The notes under the pieces were generated by a model, which was given only the letters and a program-made list of their open reading frames with translations, was not told where the DNA came from and did not search any database. DNA of 32,795 bases from Hydrogenophaga intermedia (GTDB lineage: Bacteria; Pseudomonadota; Gammaproteobacteria; Burkholderiales; Burkholderiaceae_C). Shown here in pieces: positions 1 through 8,035 of the stretch. Each line of letters opens with the position of its first letter. Positions within the stretch are counted from its first letter, which is position 1. The stretch is from positions 1 to 32,795 of the forward strand of contig CAMDCY010000015.1 of the NCBI GenBank assembly GCA_945890705.1, read 5' to 3'. The translations under genes were made by a program, and so were the position numbers.

Positions 1-361
1 AGGGTATGGCTGTTCGCCATTTAAAGAGGTACGTGAGCTGGGTTTAAAACGTCGTGAGACAGTTTGGTCCCTATCTTCCGTGGGCGCTGCAGATTTGAGG
101 AAGCCTGCTCCTAGTACGAGAGGACCGGAGTGGACACACCTCTGGTGTACCGGTTGTCACGCCAGTGGCATTGCCGGGTAGCTAAGTGTGGAAGAGATAA
201 CCGCTGAAAGCATCTAAGCGGGAAACTCGTTTCAAGATGAGATCTGCCGGGGCCTTGAGCCCCCTAAAGAGTCGTTCAAGACCAGGACGTTGATAGGTCA
301 GGTGTGGAAGCGCAGCAATGCGTTAAGCTAACTGATACTAATTGCTCGTGAGGCTTGACCC
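1..361 (+). rRNA. 23S ribosomal RNA, 3' part (5' end outside window)
   Basis: This is the last part of domain V and domain VI of large-subunit rRNA. The universally conserved sarcin-ricin loop (AGTACGAGAGGACC) is at 113-126, and the typical 3' end, reading taattgctcgtgaggcttgacc, stops near 361. The exact 3' base is inferred by analogy with the E. coli 23S end and may be a few bases off. The 5' part lies before the window. Confidence 0.97.
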
Positions 362-480
362 TATAACTTTGATCTCGAATCAAAGTGTGTTTATGCCCAA
401 CGTGGGCGCAATCAAAAACAGCTGATAACTGACTCTATGAATTCGTCCGACTGAAGCTCCTTCAGTTAGACAACCGTTTA
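362..480 (+). other. 23S-5S internal transcribed spacer with three hairpins
   Basis: This spacer of about 119 bp contains no tRNA gene. Three perfect stem-loops follow one another: ACTTTGAT/ATCAAAGT (366-373 with 379-386), GCCCA/TGGGC (395-399 with 403-407) and ACTGAAG/CTTCAGT (450-456 with 460-466). They may guide RNase processing of the precursor, which is an inference from position only. Confidence 0.7.
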
Positions 481-596
481 TGCCTGACGACCATAGCAAC
501 TTGGTCCCACTCCTTCCCATCTCGAACAGGACAGTGAAACGAGTTTGCGCCGATGATAGTGCGGATTCCCGTGTGAAAGTAGGTCATCGTCAGGCT
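481..596 (+). rRNA. rrf: 5S ribosomal RNA
   Basis: The sequence starts TGCCTGACGACC and ends in the complementary TCGTCAGGCT, so the terminal helix I closes. The internal conserved blocks tggtcccac, ccatctcgaac, agtgaaac and gcgccgatgatagt are all present in order. The length is about 116 nt, normal for bacteria. A short reading frame crossing this gene has no coding merit. Confidence 0.97.
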
Positions 597-611
597 CTTA
601 CAGCCCCCAAC

Positions 612-650
612 ACCCCCTCGTACTCACCGTACTTGGGGGTTTTGGTTTTT
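612..650 (+). terminator. Intrinsic terminator of the rRNA operon
   Basis: A stem ACCCCC-tc-GTAC / GTAC-tt-GGGGGT (612-623 with 629-640) is followed by TTTGGTTTTT. It sits 15 bp behind the 5S gene. The U-rich side exists only in the plus direction. Read from the minus strand the hairpin is followed by G-rich sequence, so it is unlikely to terminate the opposing MBL gene. Confidence 0.85.
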
Positions 651-657
651 TGGGGTT

Positions 658-1584
658 TCAACGATTGAATACCCACGGCCCATCGATCCTGAGTGCCGAA
701 ACGTGGGCCAGCTGGGTCAACAGTTCTTGAAGCCACGCTTCGCTGGTCTGTGCATCAACGGGCATGTGAGCACTCACCAGGGGTGTCGTCCGACACCAGA
801 GCAACAGATCCGCGGTGCTCACGCGCTGCCATTCGAGCAACTTGAATTTGATCAGCACTTTGATGGCATGTCGCGTGTGCTTGTCGGGGTGGCGGCGAAA
901 GTGATCCAAGCGTGACCGCGCGCGAAGCAGTGCTGCGCCGACATCCTGAAAGAAAGGGCCATGACCTGGAATCACCATGTCGGGATTCAAATCTTCGATC
1001 ATGTTCAAGGTGTGCTCTACATCATCAAAAGCAGCACCGTGGCTCAGCTCAGGAAATACCACACCAAAACCATCTTCCCACAAGGCATCGGCACTGATCA
1101 GAATACGATTATCATCTTGAAACAAGACCACCGAATCGGGATCGTGCCCTTTGGCTTGCCAAACATGCCAGCGCGAACCACCGAGGGACAGCGATTGCCC
1201 ATCCTGCAATAAATCCGAGGCCTCAAACCGAGGGCAGTCTTGACCGGTTGAAACAAAGCTGAGTCGTTCCGCTTGCCAAGACGACACGGCAGAGGCCGAT
1301 GTGGCGGGTATGGCGGTACGCAATTCAGGAAAAGCCCTTTGAATCGCAGCATTGCCCCCACAGTGATCGCTGTGCAGGTGGGTGTTGAGCAGCAACTCCA
1401 AAGAACGGTCTTTGAGTAGGCCATGCAGCCAACTCAAAGTTTGTGGTGACTGGGTGTGAAATCCACTGTCAACCAAGGCCGCGTCGGTGGCGCCGAGCAG
1501 CAAGGTGCAATTGCTGGACAACCACCCACGTTCCAAAACATGGATGCCCAAAGCGGTCAGTTTGTGGAGGAACGACATACCCAT
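658..1584 (-). CDS. Metallo-beta-lactamase-fold hydrolase
   Basis: This 308-residue protein has the MBL zinc signature THLHSDHCGG (His69, His71, Asp73, His74) and later zinc/active-site blocks around ISADALW and VIPGHGPFF. The C-terminal 80 residues look like the small helical winged domain often found in glyoxalase-II-like or LACTB2-like hydrolases. The substrate cannot be told. The frame is open upstream to 1800, but that would overlap the divergent GNAT gene by more than 130 bp, so the start is placed at ATG 1584 (or ATG 1578, two codons on). Neither has a convincing Shine-Dalgarno sequence. The gene runs towards the rRNA terminator. Its base composition is lower in G+C than the later housekeeping genes (one sampled 60-base line, 1081-1140, is 47%). 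Confidence 0.85.
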   Translation of the reverse strand: MGMSFLHKLTALGIHVLERGWLSSNCTLLLGATDAALVDSGFHTQSPQTLSWLHGLLKDRSLELLLNTHLHSDHCGGNAAIQRAFPELRTAIPATSASAVSSWQAERLSFVSTGQDCPRFEASDLLQDGQSLSLGGSRWHVWQAKGHDPDSVVLFQDDNRILISADALWEDGFGVVFPELSHGAAFDDVEHTLNMIEDLNPDMVIPGHGPFFQDVGAALLRARSRLDHFRRHPDKHTRHAIKVLIKFKLLEWQRVSTADLLLWCRTTPLVSAHMPVDAQTSEAWLQELLTQLAHVSALRIDGPWVFNR

Positions 1585-1650
1585 CTCAATGTTGGACAAA
1601 CACCATTCTCGCGTAAGGGAATGGTTGCACCACAACAAGGGGTTAACCCG

Positions 1651-1656
1651 TAGAAT
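1651..1656 (+). promoter_or_regulatory. -10-like box TAGAAT just before the GNAT start
   Basis: TAGAAT matches the sigma70 -10 consensus at 5 of 6 positions and lies 6 nt before the ATG, so transcription would start on the A of the start codon. TTGCAC at 1625-1630 is the only -35-like element nearby, but the 20-bp spacing is poor. This is a weak call on its own; see the finding on leaderless starts. Confidence 0.3.
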
Positions 1657-1662
1657 GAAAGC

Positions 1663-2388
1663 ATGAACAAATGGATGGCATGGCTTCTCAAGCAACTCAA
1701 GTCCATGGGGCGCGTCAGCGCAAATGAGCAAAACGCCAGGACAGCGGGTGTTCCCTCTCTTAGCGATCAATCCAAAACCGTCCCCATCCGTGAGATTCAA
1801 CCCTCACACGCCACCAAAATCCTCAAACACCTCAAGGCACTGCGCGAAGAGGACCGGTATTTGCGGTTTGGATACGCTGCCACCGATGAGCAAATAGATA
1901 CCTATGTACTCAGTTTGGATTATGAGCGGGACAGCTTGTTTGGCATTTACAACCGGCGCTTGGACTTGATTGCCATGGCGCATTTGTCCTACTCGATCAA
2001 CCCCGAATGCGCCAGTTGCGCCGAGTTTGGTGTGTCGGTGGCGCAGTCAGCCAGGGGGCGCGGGTACGGCACGCGTTTGTTTGAAAGGGCCATCACACAT
2101 TCGCGCAACGAAGGCGTTCGCATGCTGTTTGTGCACGCCTTGAGCGAAAACACCGCCATGCTCAAAATCGCGAAAAGGGCGGGCGCAGGGATCGAGCGTG
2201 ACGGCTCGGACAGCCAGGCGCACTTGGTATTGCCGCCAGCGGATTTTGACTCGAGGGTGGAAGAACTGTTGGACCAACAAGTGGCATGGACGGATTACCA
2301 ACTGAAAACACAAGCCAAACAGTTTTGGGCGTGGTTGGGCATGAAGCGCAGCCACAATACCGAGCCGTCGAATCACACAAAGCACTGA
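1663..2388 (+). CDS. GNAT-family N-acetyltransferase
   Basis: This 241-residue protein has a GNAT core at about residues 40-185. The acetyl-CoA pyrophosphate-binding motif RGRGYGT is at 131-137, followed by the helix and the late motif SENTAMLKIAKRAGA that packs on the cofactor. Residues 1-38 are a basic, probably flexible leader, and the last 50 residues form a charged tail after the core. The acceptor substrate is unknown. It is transcribed away from the MBL hydrolase, and corC follows 48 bp downstream with a small hairpin (CGGTAT/ATACCG, 2399-2417, no U tract) in the gap. No Shine-Dalgarno sequence precedes the ATG. Confidence 0.85.
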   Translation: MNKWMAWLLKQLKSMGRVSANEQNARTAGVPSLSDQSKTVPIREIQPSHATKILKHLKALREEDRYLRFGYAATDEQIDTYVLSLDYERDSLFGIYNRRLDLIAMAHLSYSINPECASCAEFGVSVAQSARGRGYGTRLFERAITHSRNEGVRMLFVHALSENTAMLKIAKRAGAGIERDGSDSQAHLVLPPADFDSRVEELLDQQVAWTDYQLKTQAKQFWAWLGMKRSHNTEPSNHTKH

Positions 2389-2436
2389 AATGCCGATGCG
2401 GTATGCTTCAAATACCGAAACAACCGAGCGACAACA

Positions 2437-3303
2437 GTGTCCGAAACAAGCCCCAGTAGTGCGCCGCAGCAAAGCCTGCGGCACGAAGATAAACGTGGTT
2501 TCCTGCAAAAGTTGGCCGAGTTCATCCACCCCGGCCCCGATTCAACCGACGAGTTGATTGAAACGCTGGCCGAGGCCGAGGACAACGACATCATCAATGC
2601 GGAATCCCGCATCATGCTTGAAGGGGTGTTGCGATTGGCCAGCATGAGCGCGGGCGATGTGATGGTGGCGGCACCCAAGATGGACGTGCTCAATGTCGAC
2701 GCCTCATACGAGGACATGCTCAAAGACATCATTGAAACCGGCCACTCACGGTTCCCAGTGTATGAAGATAGTCGGGAAAACATCATCGGCATATTGTTGG
2801 CGAAGGACCTGCTCAAGCGTCAACGCTCACCCGAACTCAACATCCGAACCTTGATCCGACCAGCGGTCTTTGTGCCCGAGACCAAAGGGCTGAACGATTT
2901 GCTGCGCGAGTTCCGCGGAAACCGCAACCACCAAGCCATTGTGATCGATGAGTTTGGTCGGGTGGCCGGACTGATCACCATTGAAGACGTGCTGGAAGAA
3001 ATCGTGGGTGAAATCGAAGACGAATTCGACGTCGACGATGAAGCCGGCGATATCTACGCCTTGGCCGACGGATCGTGGCGGGTGGATGGCGAGACGTCCA
3101 TCGAGAGGGTCGGTGAGGCGTTCGGTTTGGCGTTTGAGCCGACGGACTTTGAGACCATCGGAGGATTGATTGCCCACGACATGGGGCATGTGCCCAAACG
3201 CGGCGAAGTGTGGGTCCGCGGCGGCATGCGCTTTGTCGTGTTGCATACCAAGGGTGGCTTGGTCAAATGGTTCAAGGTGCAGCCTGAAGACACCGAAGAA
3301 TGA
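2437..3303 (+). CDS. corC: HlyC/CorC-family protein with paired CBS domains
   Basis: This 288-residue soluble protein starts at GTG; no in-frame ATG lies nearby upstream. Two CBS repeats occupy about 75-130 (ending GILLAKDLL) and 140-195 (ending GLITIEDVLEEIVGEIEDE). The transporter-associated CorC_HlyC domain fills about 205-283. In E. coli the orthologue (CorC/YbeX) lies directly upstream of lnt, as here, and has been linked to Mg2+/Co2+ handling and ribosome maturation. The exact biochemical role is not settled. The stop codon overlaps the lnt start (ATGA at 3300-3303), so the two are probably translationally coupled. Confidence 0.92.
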   Translation: MSETSPSSAPQQSLRHEDKRGFLQKLAEFIHPGPDSTDELIETLAEAEDNDIINAESRIMLEGVLRLASMSAGDVMVAAPKMDVLNVDASYEDMLKDIIETGHSRFPVYEDSRENIIGILLAKDLLKRQRSPELNIRTLIRPAVFVPETKGLNDLLREFRGNRNHQAIVIDEFGRVAGLITIEDVLEEIVGEIEDEFDVDDEAGDIYALADGSWRVDGETSIERVGEAFGLAFEPTDFETIGGLIAHDMGHVPKRGEVWVRGGMRFVVLHTKGGLVKWFKVQPEDTEE

Positions 3304-4904
3304 CCTGGCTCCACCGTGAGCGTTGGAATTGGGCCGTGCTGTTGCTGGCGGGTTGCGCGCAAGCCGCTGCCGTGGCTTGGCCATGGCACATGGGCGCTTG
3401 GCTCAGCAGAGGGCAAGCCATCGGCGCCCTGCAAATCGTGGCCATGGCGGTGGCGGTGGCCATCATCAGCCAAAGCGCCCACGCCCGTGCCGCGGCACTC
3501 AAAGCCGGCGTCTTCACCACCGCGTGGTTGAGCACCTCGTTTGCATGGTTGTACATCTCCATGCACCAATACGGTGGTTTGCCCGCATGGGCCGCTGCCG
3601 CTGCCGTGCTGCTGTTGGCCGCCGCACTGGCCTTGTATTACGCCGCAGCTGCTGCCGTGTATTGGCGCTGGCGTGCGGGGCATCCCTTGGCGGCTGCCCT
3701 GTTGTTCGCCGCCACCTGGACCATGGCCGAGTTGGCGCGCGGTCAATGGCTCACCGGCTTTCCTTGGGGTGCCATTGGCTACGCCCATATGAATGGCTGG
3801 GCCGCGTGGATGCCCTGGTTGGGGGTGTACGGCGTGGGAGCGGTGGCCGCGTTCGTGTCGGCGGGCCTGGCCTTGGGTCTGGGGCAACGGTCCTACCGCC
3901 CGCTGATCCTGGTGGGGGTCTTGGCCATCGGCATGGGCCTTTGGGCGCCCGCCCAGGTCAGTACGCAGTCCACGGGCGTTTTGCGGGTGTGGTTGCTGCA
4001 GGGCAACATCGATCAGGATCAAAAATTCAACAATGACACGGGCATTCGACAAGCCTTGCAGTGGTACCCCGATCAATGGCGAGCCTCCACACAAGCCGAG
4101 TCCCGTCCCGATCTGGTGGTGGCACCAGAGACCGCCGTCCCCGTGCTGCCGCAACACATTCACCCAGAACAATGGCGGCAATGGCTGGCGCCTTTGGCCG
4201 AACAAACACCCAGCACCGATGGCCGAACAGTGCACTGGATGACGGGCGTGCCCATGGGGAACAACGCCAAGGGCTACACCAACAGCGCTTGGGGCCTCAA
4301 CCATCAGGACGCCCAATCGACAGTGCCGTGGGAGGTCGGGTACCGATACGACAAGCACCACTTGGTGCCCATGGGCGAATTCATCCCGCCCTTTTTTCGC
4401 TGGTTCACCGAATGGATGAACATTCCCTTGGGCGACTTCAACCGAGGGTCCGTGGTGCAGGCCCCTTGGGCGGTGAATGGTCAGCAAGTGTTGGCACACA
4501 TCTGTTTTGAGGACGTGTTCGGAGAAGAAATGGCGCAGAGCGTGGCCAACACCGACGCGACGGTCTTGGTGAACCTGAGCAATTTGGCGTGGTTTGGCGG
4601 CACGATCGCACTGGACCAGCACCTGAACATCGCGCGTGTGCGCGCCATGGAATTGGGGCGCCCCATCGTTAGGGCCACCAACACGGGCGCCACGGCCCAC
4701 ATAGACCACTTGGGTGCCGTCGTGGCGGCCATGCCCCACCGGTTGAAGGGCCGCTTGGAGGTGGTGGTGGACGGACGCACGGGGCAAACACCCTACGTGG
4801 CATGGGTCAGCGCGGCGGGTCTGCTGCCGCTGTGGGCGCTGGCCTTGGCGGTCGTGGCTGGGGCGGTCTGGCGCCGAACTCGTGCGGTGACGCCAGGGTC
4901 GTAA
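3300..4904 (+). CDS. lnt: Apolipoprotein N-acyltransferase
   Basis: Lnt transfers an acyl chain from a phospholipid to the N-terminal cysteine of apolipoproteins in the inner membrane, the last step of lipoprotein maturation. The 534-residue protein has hydrophobic membrane segments over about residues 10-215, then a periplasmic nitrilase-type domain, then a last helix near 505-525. The catalytic triad is visible: Glu277 in VAPETAVP, Lys352 in YDKHHLVPMGEF and Cys402 in HICFEDVFG (E. coli Glu267, Lys335, Cys387). The length fits the family. It begins inside the corC stop codon. glyQ follows 78 bp later, with a TAAAAT box (4902-4907) overlapping the lnt stop codon that could be a -10 element but has no clear -35. 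Confidence 0.96.
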   Translation: MTWLHRERWNWAVLLLAGCAQAAAVAWPWHMGAWLSRGQAIGALQIVAMAVAVAIISQSAHARAAALKAGVFTTAWLSTSFAWLYISMHQYGGLPAWAAAAAVLLLAAALALYYAAAAAVYWRWRAGHPLAAALLFAATWTMAELARGQWLTGFPWGAIGYAHMNGWAAWMPWLGVYGVGAVAAFVSAGLALGLGQRSYRPLILVGVLAIGMGLWAPAQVSTQSTGVLRVWLLQGNIDQDQKFNNDTGIRQALQWYPDQWRASTQAESRPDLVVAPETAVPVLPQHIHPEQWRQWLAPLAEQTPSTDGRTVHWMTGVPMGNNAKGYTNSAWGLNHQDAQSTVPWEVGYRYDKHHLVPMGEFIPPFFRWFTEWMNIPLGDFNRGSVVQAPWAVNGQQVLAHICFEDVFGEEMAQSVANTDATVLVNLSNLAWFGGTIALDQHLNIARVRAMELGRPIVRATNTGATAHIDHLGAVVAAMPHRLKGRLEVVVDGRTGQTPYVAWVSAAGLLPLWALALAVVAGAVWRRTRAVTPGS

Positions 4905-4956
4905 AATCAGGGGATTGGGCGCACAAGCCGTGTGCACCCGCAGAACCGACGACCCC

Positions 4957-4972
4957 GCCGTCCCACGACGGC
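4957..4972 (+). other. Hairpin immediately upstream of the glyQ start
   Basis: GCCGTC-ccac-GACGGC forms a perfect 6-bp GC-rich stem that ends 10 nt before the preferred glyQ ATG (4983) and 4 nt before an alternative in-frame ATG (4977). It occupies the place of a ribosome-binding site and has no U tract, so it is not an ordinary terminator. Confidence 0.5.
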
Positions 4973-4982
4973 CGTGATGCGC

Positions 4983-5888
4983 ATGTTGACCTTCCAACAA
5001 ATCATTTTGAAACTCCAGCAGTACTGGGACGCCCAAGGCTGCGCGTTGCTCCAGCCCTACGACATGGAAGTCGGTGCGGGCACCAGCCACACCGCCACTT
5101 TTTTGCGCGCCATTGGCCCCGAGCCCTGGAAAGCTGCCTACGTTCAGCCCAGCCGTCGCCCCAAAGACGGCCGTTACGGCGACAACCCCAACCGCTTGCA
5201 GCACTACTACCAATACCAAGTGGTGATGAAGCCCGCGCCCAGCAACATCTTGGAGCTGTACCTCGGCTCGCTCGAAGCCTTGGGCTTTGACCTTAAGAAA
5301 AACGACATCCGCTTTGTTGAAGACGATTGGGAAAACCCAACCTTGGGTGCTTGGGGTCTGGGTTGGGAAGTCTGGCTCAACGGCATGGAGGTCACGCAGT
5401 TCACCTACTTCCAGCAAGTGGGCGGCATTGACTGCAAGCCGATCACGGGCGAGATCACTTATGGCCTGGAGCGCTTGGCCATGTATTTGCAGGGCGTTGA
5501 CAACGTCTACAAACTCCAGTGGACCGACACCATGAGCTACGGCGACGTGTACCACCAAAATGAGGTGGAGCAGTCGACCTACAACTTCGAGCACGCCGAC
5601 GCGGATTTCCTGTTTGTGGCGTTCAATGCCCATGAAAAGCAGGCGAAAAACCTGATCGTGCAACAGTTGGCATTGCCGGCCTATGAACAGGTGCTCAAGG
5701 CCGCGCACAGCTTTAACTTGCTCGACGCACGGGGTGCGATCAGCGTGACCGAGCGTGCCGCCTACATCGGTCGCATCCGCAATTTGGCCCGTAGCGTGGC
5801 CCAAAGTTATTTTGACAGTCGCGAACGTCTGGGTTTTCCGATGGCTCCGCGCGATTGGGTGGCTCAAATGCCCAAGAAAGTCGCGTGA
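4983..5888 (+). CDS. glyQ: Glycyl-tRNA synthetase alpha subunit
   Basis: This is the catalytic alpha chain of the alpha2beta2 glycyl-tRNA synthetase, which activates glycine and charges tRNA-Gly in the cytoplasm. It shows near-invariant family blocks such as [38 protein letters not shown] and [16 protein letters not shown]. The start is set at ATG 4983, giving 301 residues beginning [15 protein letters not shown], which matches the family length (303 in E. coli). The frame also opens at GTG 4932 and ATG 4977, but the added residues are basic and not family-like. No Shine-Dalgarno sequence is seen; a hairpin lies just upstream. glyS follows after 11 bp. Confidence 0.97.
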   Translation: MLTFQQIILKLQQYWDAQGCALLQPYDMEVGAGTSHTATFLRAIGPEPWKAAYVQPSRRPKDGRYGDNPNRLQHYYQYQVVMKPAPSNILELYLGSLEALGFDLKKNDIRFVEDDWENPTLGAWGLGWEVWLNGMEVTQFTYFQQVGGIDCKPITGEITYGLERLAMYLQGVDNVYKLQWTDTMSYGDVYHQNEVEQSTYNFEHADADFLFVAFNAHEKQAKNLIVQQLALPAYEQVLKAAHSFNLLDARGAISVTERAAYIGRIRNLARSVAQSYFDSRERLGFPMAPRDWVAQMPKKVA

Positions 5889-5899
5889 GGTAGAACAAG

Positions 5900-8035
5900 A
5901 TGACGACACAAAATCTGCTGGTGGAACTGTTCGTGGAGGAGCTGCCGCCCAAGGCGCTCAACAAACTCGGTGTGGCTTTCTCAAGCGTGTTGGCCGAACA
6001 ACTCAAAGCCCAAGGACTGGCCCCCGCCAACGCGGTGGTCACCGCTTTTGCCTCGCCCCGCCGACTGGCCGCCCATGTGACGGGCGTGGCCGCGCAAGCC
6101 GCCGACAAGGCCGTCCAGCAAAAGTTGATGCCCGTGGCTGTGGGCTTGGACGCAGCGGGCAAGGCGACCCCCGCGCTGTTGAAAAAACTGCAAGCGCTGG
6201 GCGCAGACGTGAGCGACCCTGTGGCGGCCGTGGCGGCTTTGAAGCGCGCCCCAGACGGCAAAGCCGAAGCCCTGTTCTACGACAGCGTGGTTCAAGGCGC
6301 ATCGCTGCAAGCGGGTCTGCAAAAAGCGCTGGAAGAGGCGTTGGCCAAGCTGCCCATCCCCAAGGTCATGCAGTACCAGCTGGAGACCGATTGCGAGCTG
6401 CCGGGTTGGAGCAGCGTGAACTTTGTGCGCCCTGCGCACAGCTTGATAGCCCTGCACGGCAGCACCGTGGTGCCGGTCAAGGCGCTGGGTTTGACGGCTG
6501 GCAACCACACCCAAGGCCACCGATTTGAGGCCAAGGTATCGCCCGTGGTGCTGCCGCACGCCGACCAATACGACACCGTGCTCCAGCGCGACGGCTCGGT
6601 GATCGCCGGCTTTGCCGAGCGCCGCGCCGAGATCGTGCGCCAGCTCCATGCGGCGGCGGCCCAAGTCGGCGGTGGTGTGAAGCCCATCGAAGACGAGGCC
6701 TTGCTCGACGAGGTGACCGCGCTGGTCGAGCGCCCGAACGTGCTGACCTGCCAGTTCGAAACAGAATTCCTCGATGTGCCACAAGAGTGCCTCATCCTCA
6801 CGATGAAGGCCAATCAAAAGTACTTCCCTTTGGTCGACGCATCGGGTAAGTTGACGAACCGTTTCTTGGTGGTGAGCAACATCACGCCCGACGACGCGTC
6901 GTTTGTGATCGGCGGCAACGAGCGCGTGGTACGCCCGCGCTTGGCCGACGCCAAATTCTTCTTCGACCAAGACCGCAAGAAAACACTGGAGTCGCGTGTC
7001 GATGGCCTGTCCAAGGTCGTGTACCACAACAAGCTGGGCACACAAGGCGAGCGCATGGCGCGGGTTTGCGCCATCGCCCAAGCGATCGGCCAACAACTCG
7101 GCGGCGACCTGCTGGCCCAGCAAGCCCTGCAGGCCGCCCGCCTGGCCAAGACCGATTTGTTGACCGACATGGTGGGCGAATTCCCCGAGCTGCAAGGCAT
7201 CATGGGCGGCTACTACGCCCGCCACGATGGTTTGAGCGAAGACGTGGCACAGGCGATTGAAGACCACTACAAACCGCGCTTTGCTGGTGACGAGTTGCCG
7301 CGCAACCACGTGGGTCTGGTGGTGGCGCTGGCCGACAAGCTCGAAACCTTGGTGGGCATGTTCGGCATCGGCAACGTGCCCACGGGCGACAAAGATCCGT
7401 TTGCGCTGCGTCGCCACGCCTTGGGCGTGATCCGCATGCTGGTCGAAAAAGACGTGGCGATCGACCTCGCAGCTCTGGTGTCGGTGGCCAAGCCCGCCTT
7501 TGGCGAGCAAATCAGCGACGCCTCGGGCGCGCTGATCGATTTCATTTACGACCGCCTGGCCGGCAGCTTGCGCGAACAGGGCTTTTCGGCCCAAGCGGTG
7601 GACGCCGTCATGGCCTTGCAGCCGCAGCGCCTGTCCGATGTGAGCAAACGCCTGCAGGCGGTACGCGCCTTTGCCGACTTACCCGAGAGCCCGGCTTTGG
7701 CCGCGGCCAATAAGCGCATCGGCAACATCTTGAAAAAAGCCGAGGGGGCGGTGAGCGACACGGTGAGCAGCGCGCTGTTGAAAGAAAGCGCCGAGCAAGC
7801 CTTGTACGCCGCCATGCAGCGCTGCGTGCCCGAGTCGATCGCGCAGTTTGAAGCCGGCGATTTGTCGGCCTCCATGCAGACCTTAGCGACCTTGCGCGAA
7901 CCGGTCGACGACTTCTTTAACGACGTGATGGTCAACGCCGATGACCCCGCGCTCAAGGCCAACCGACTGGCTTTGCTCAAGTCCTTGCACCTAGCCATGA
8001 ACCGCGTGGCAGATGTCTCGCGCCTGGCCACATGA
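5900..8035 (+). CDS. glyS: Glycyl-tRNA synthetase beta subunit
   Basis: This is the beta chain that recognises tRNA-Gly and completes the alpha2beta2 enzyme with GlyQ. The 711-residue protein begins with the typical LLVELFVEELPPKAL and carries the family blocks LTDMVGEFPELQGIMGGYYA and GNVPTGDKDPFALRR. The last 110 residues resemble the DALR-type anticodon-binding region. It is slightly longer than the E. coli protein (689). A GAGG ribosome-binding site overlaps the glyQ stop codon. The glyS stop overlaps the next start as ATGA (8032-8035). Confidence 0.97.
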   Translation: MTTQNLLVELFVEELPPKALNKLGVAFSSVLAEQLKAQGLAPANAVVTAFASPRRLAAHVTGVAAQAADKAVQQKLMPVAVGLDAAGKATPALLKKLQALGADVSDPVAAVAALKRAPDGKAEALFYDSVVQGASLQAGLQKALEEALAKLPIPKVMQYQLETDCELPGWSSVNFVRPAHSLIALHGSTVVPVKALGLTAGNHTQGHRFEAKVSPVVLPHADQYDTVLQRDGSVIAGFAERRAEIVRQLHAAAAQVGGGVKPIEDEALLDEVTALVERPNVLTCQFETEFLDVPQECLILTMKANQKYFPLVDASGKLTNRFLVVSNITPDDASFVIGGNERVVRPRLADAKFFFDQDRKKTLESRVDGLSKVVYHNKLGTQGERMARVCAIAQAIGQQLGGDLLAQQALQAARLAKTDLLTDMVGEFPELQGIMGGYYARHDGLSEDVAQAIEDHYKPRFAGDELPRNHVGLVVALADKLETLVGMFGIGNVPTGDKDPFALRRHALGVIRMLVEKDVAIDLAALVSVAKPAFGEQISDASGALIDFIYDRLAGSLREQGFSAQAVDAVMALQPQRLSDVSKRLQAVRAFADLPESPALAAANKRIGNILKKAEGAVSDTVSSALLKESAEQALYAAMQRCVPESIAQFEAGDLSASMQTLATLREPVDDFFNDVMVNADDPALKANRLALLKSLHLAMNRVADVSRLAT

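Noticed and set aside
362-480. tRNA gene in the 23S-5S spacer
   Set aside because: No cloverleaf, TTCGA arm or acceptor stem is visible; only simple hairpins are present.
480-668. Small open frame across 5S rRNA and its terminator
   Set aside because: It lies on an rRNA gene and a transcription terminator, so it is not a protein.
3054-5909. Open frame of 951 codons on the minus strand across lnt and glyQ
   Set aside because: It is antisense to two clearly conserved genes. Its composition is rich in His, Gly, Arg, Gln and Val with no domain, as expected when high-G+C coding sequence is read backwards.
5981-7594. Open frame of 537 codons antisense to glyS
   Set aside because: Same explanation as for the lnt/glyQ antisense frame; no motif or ribosome-binding site.
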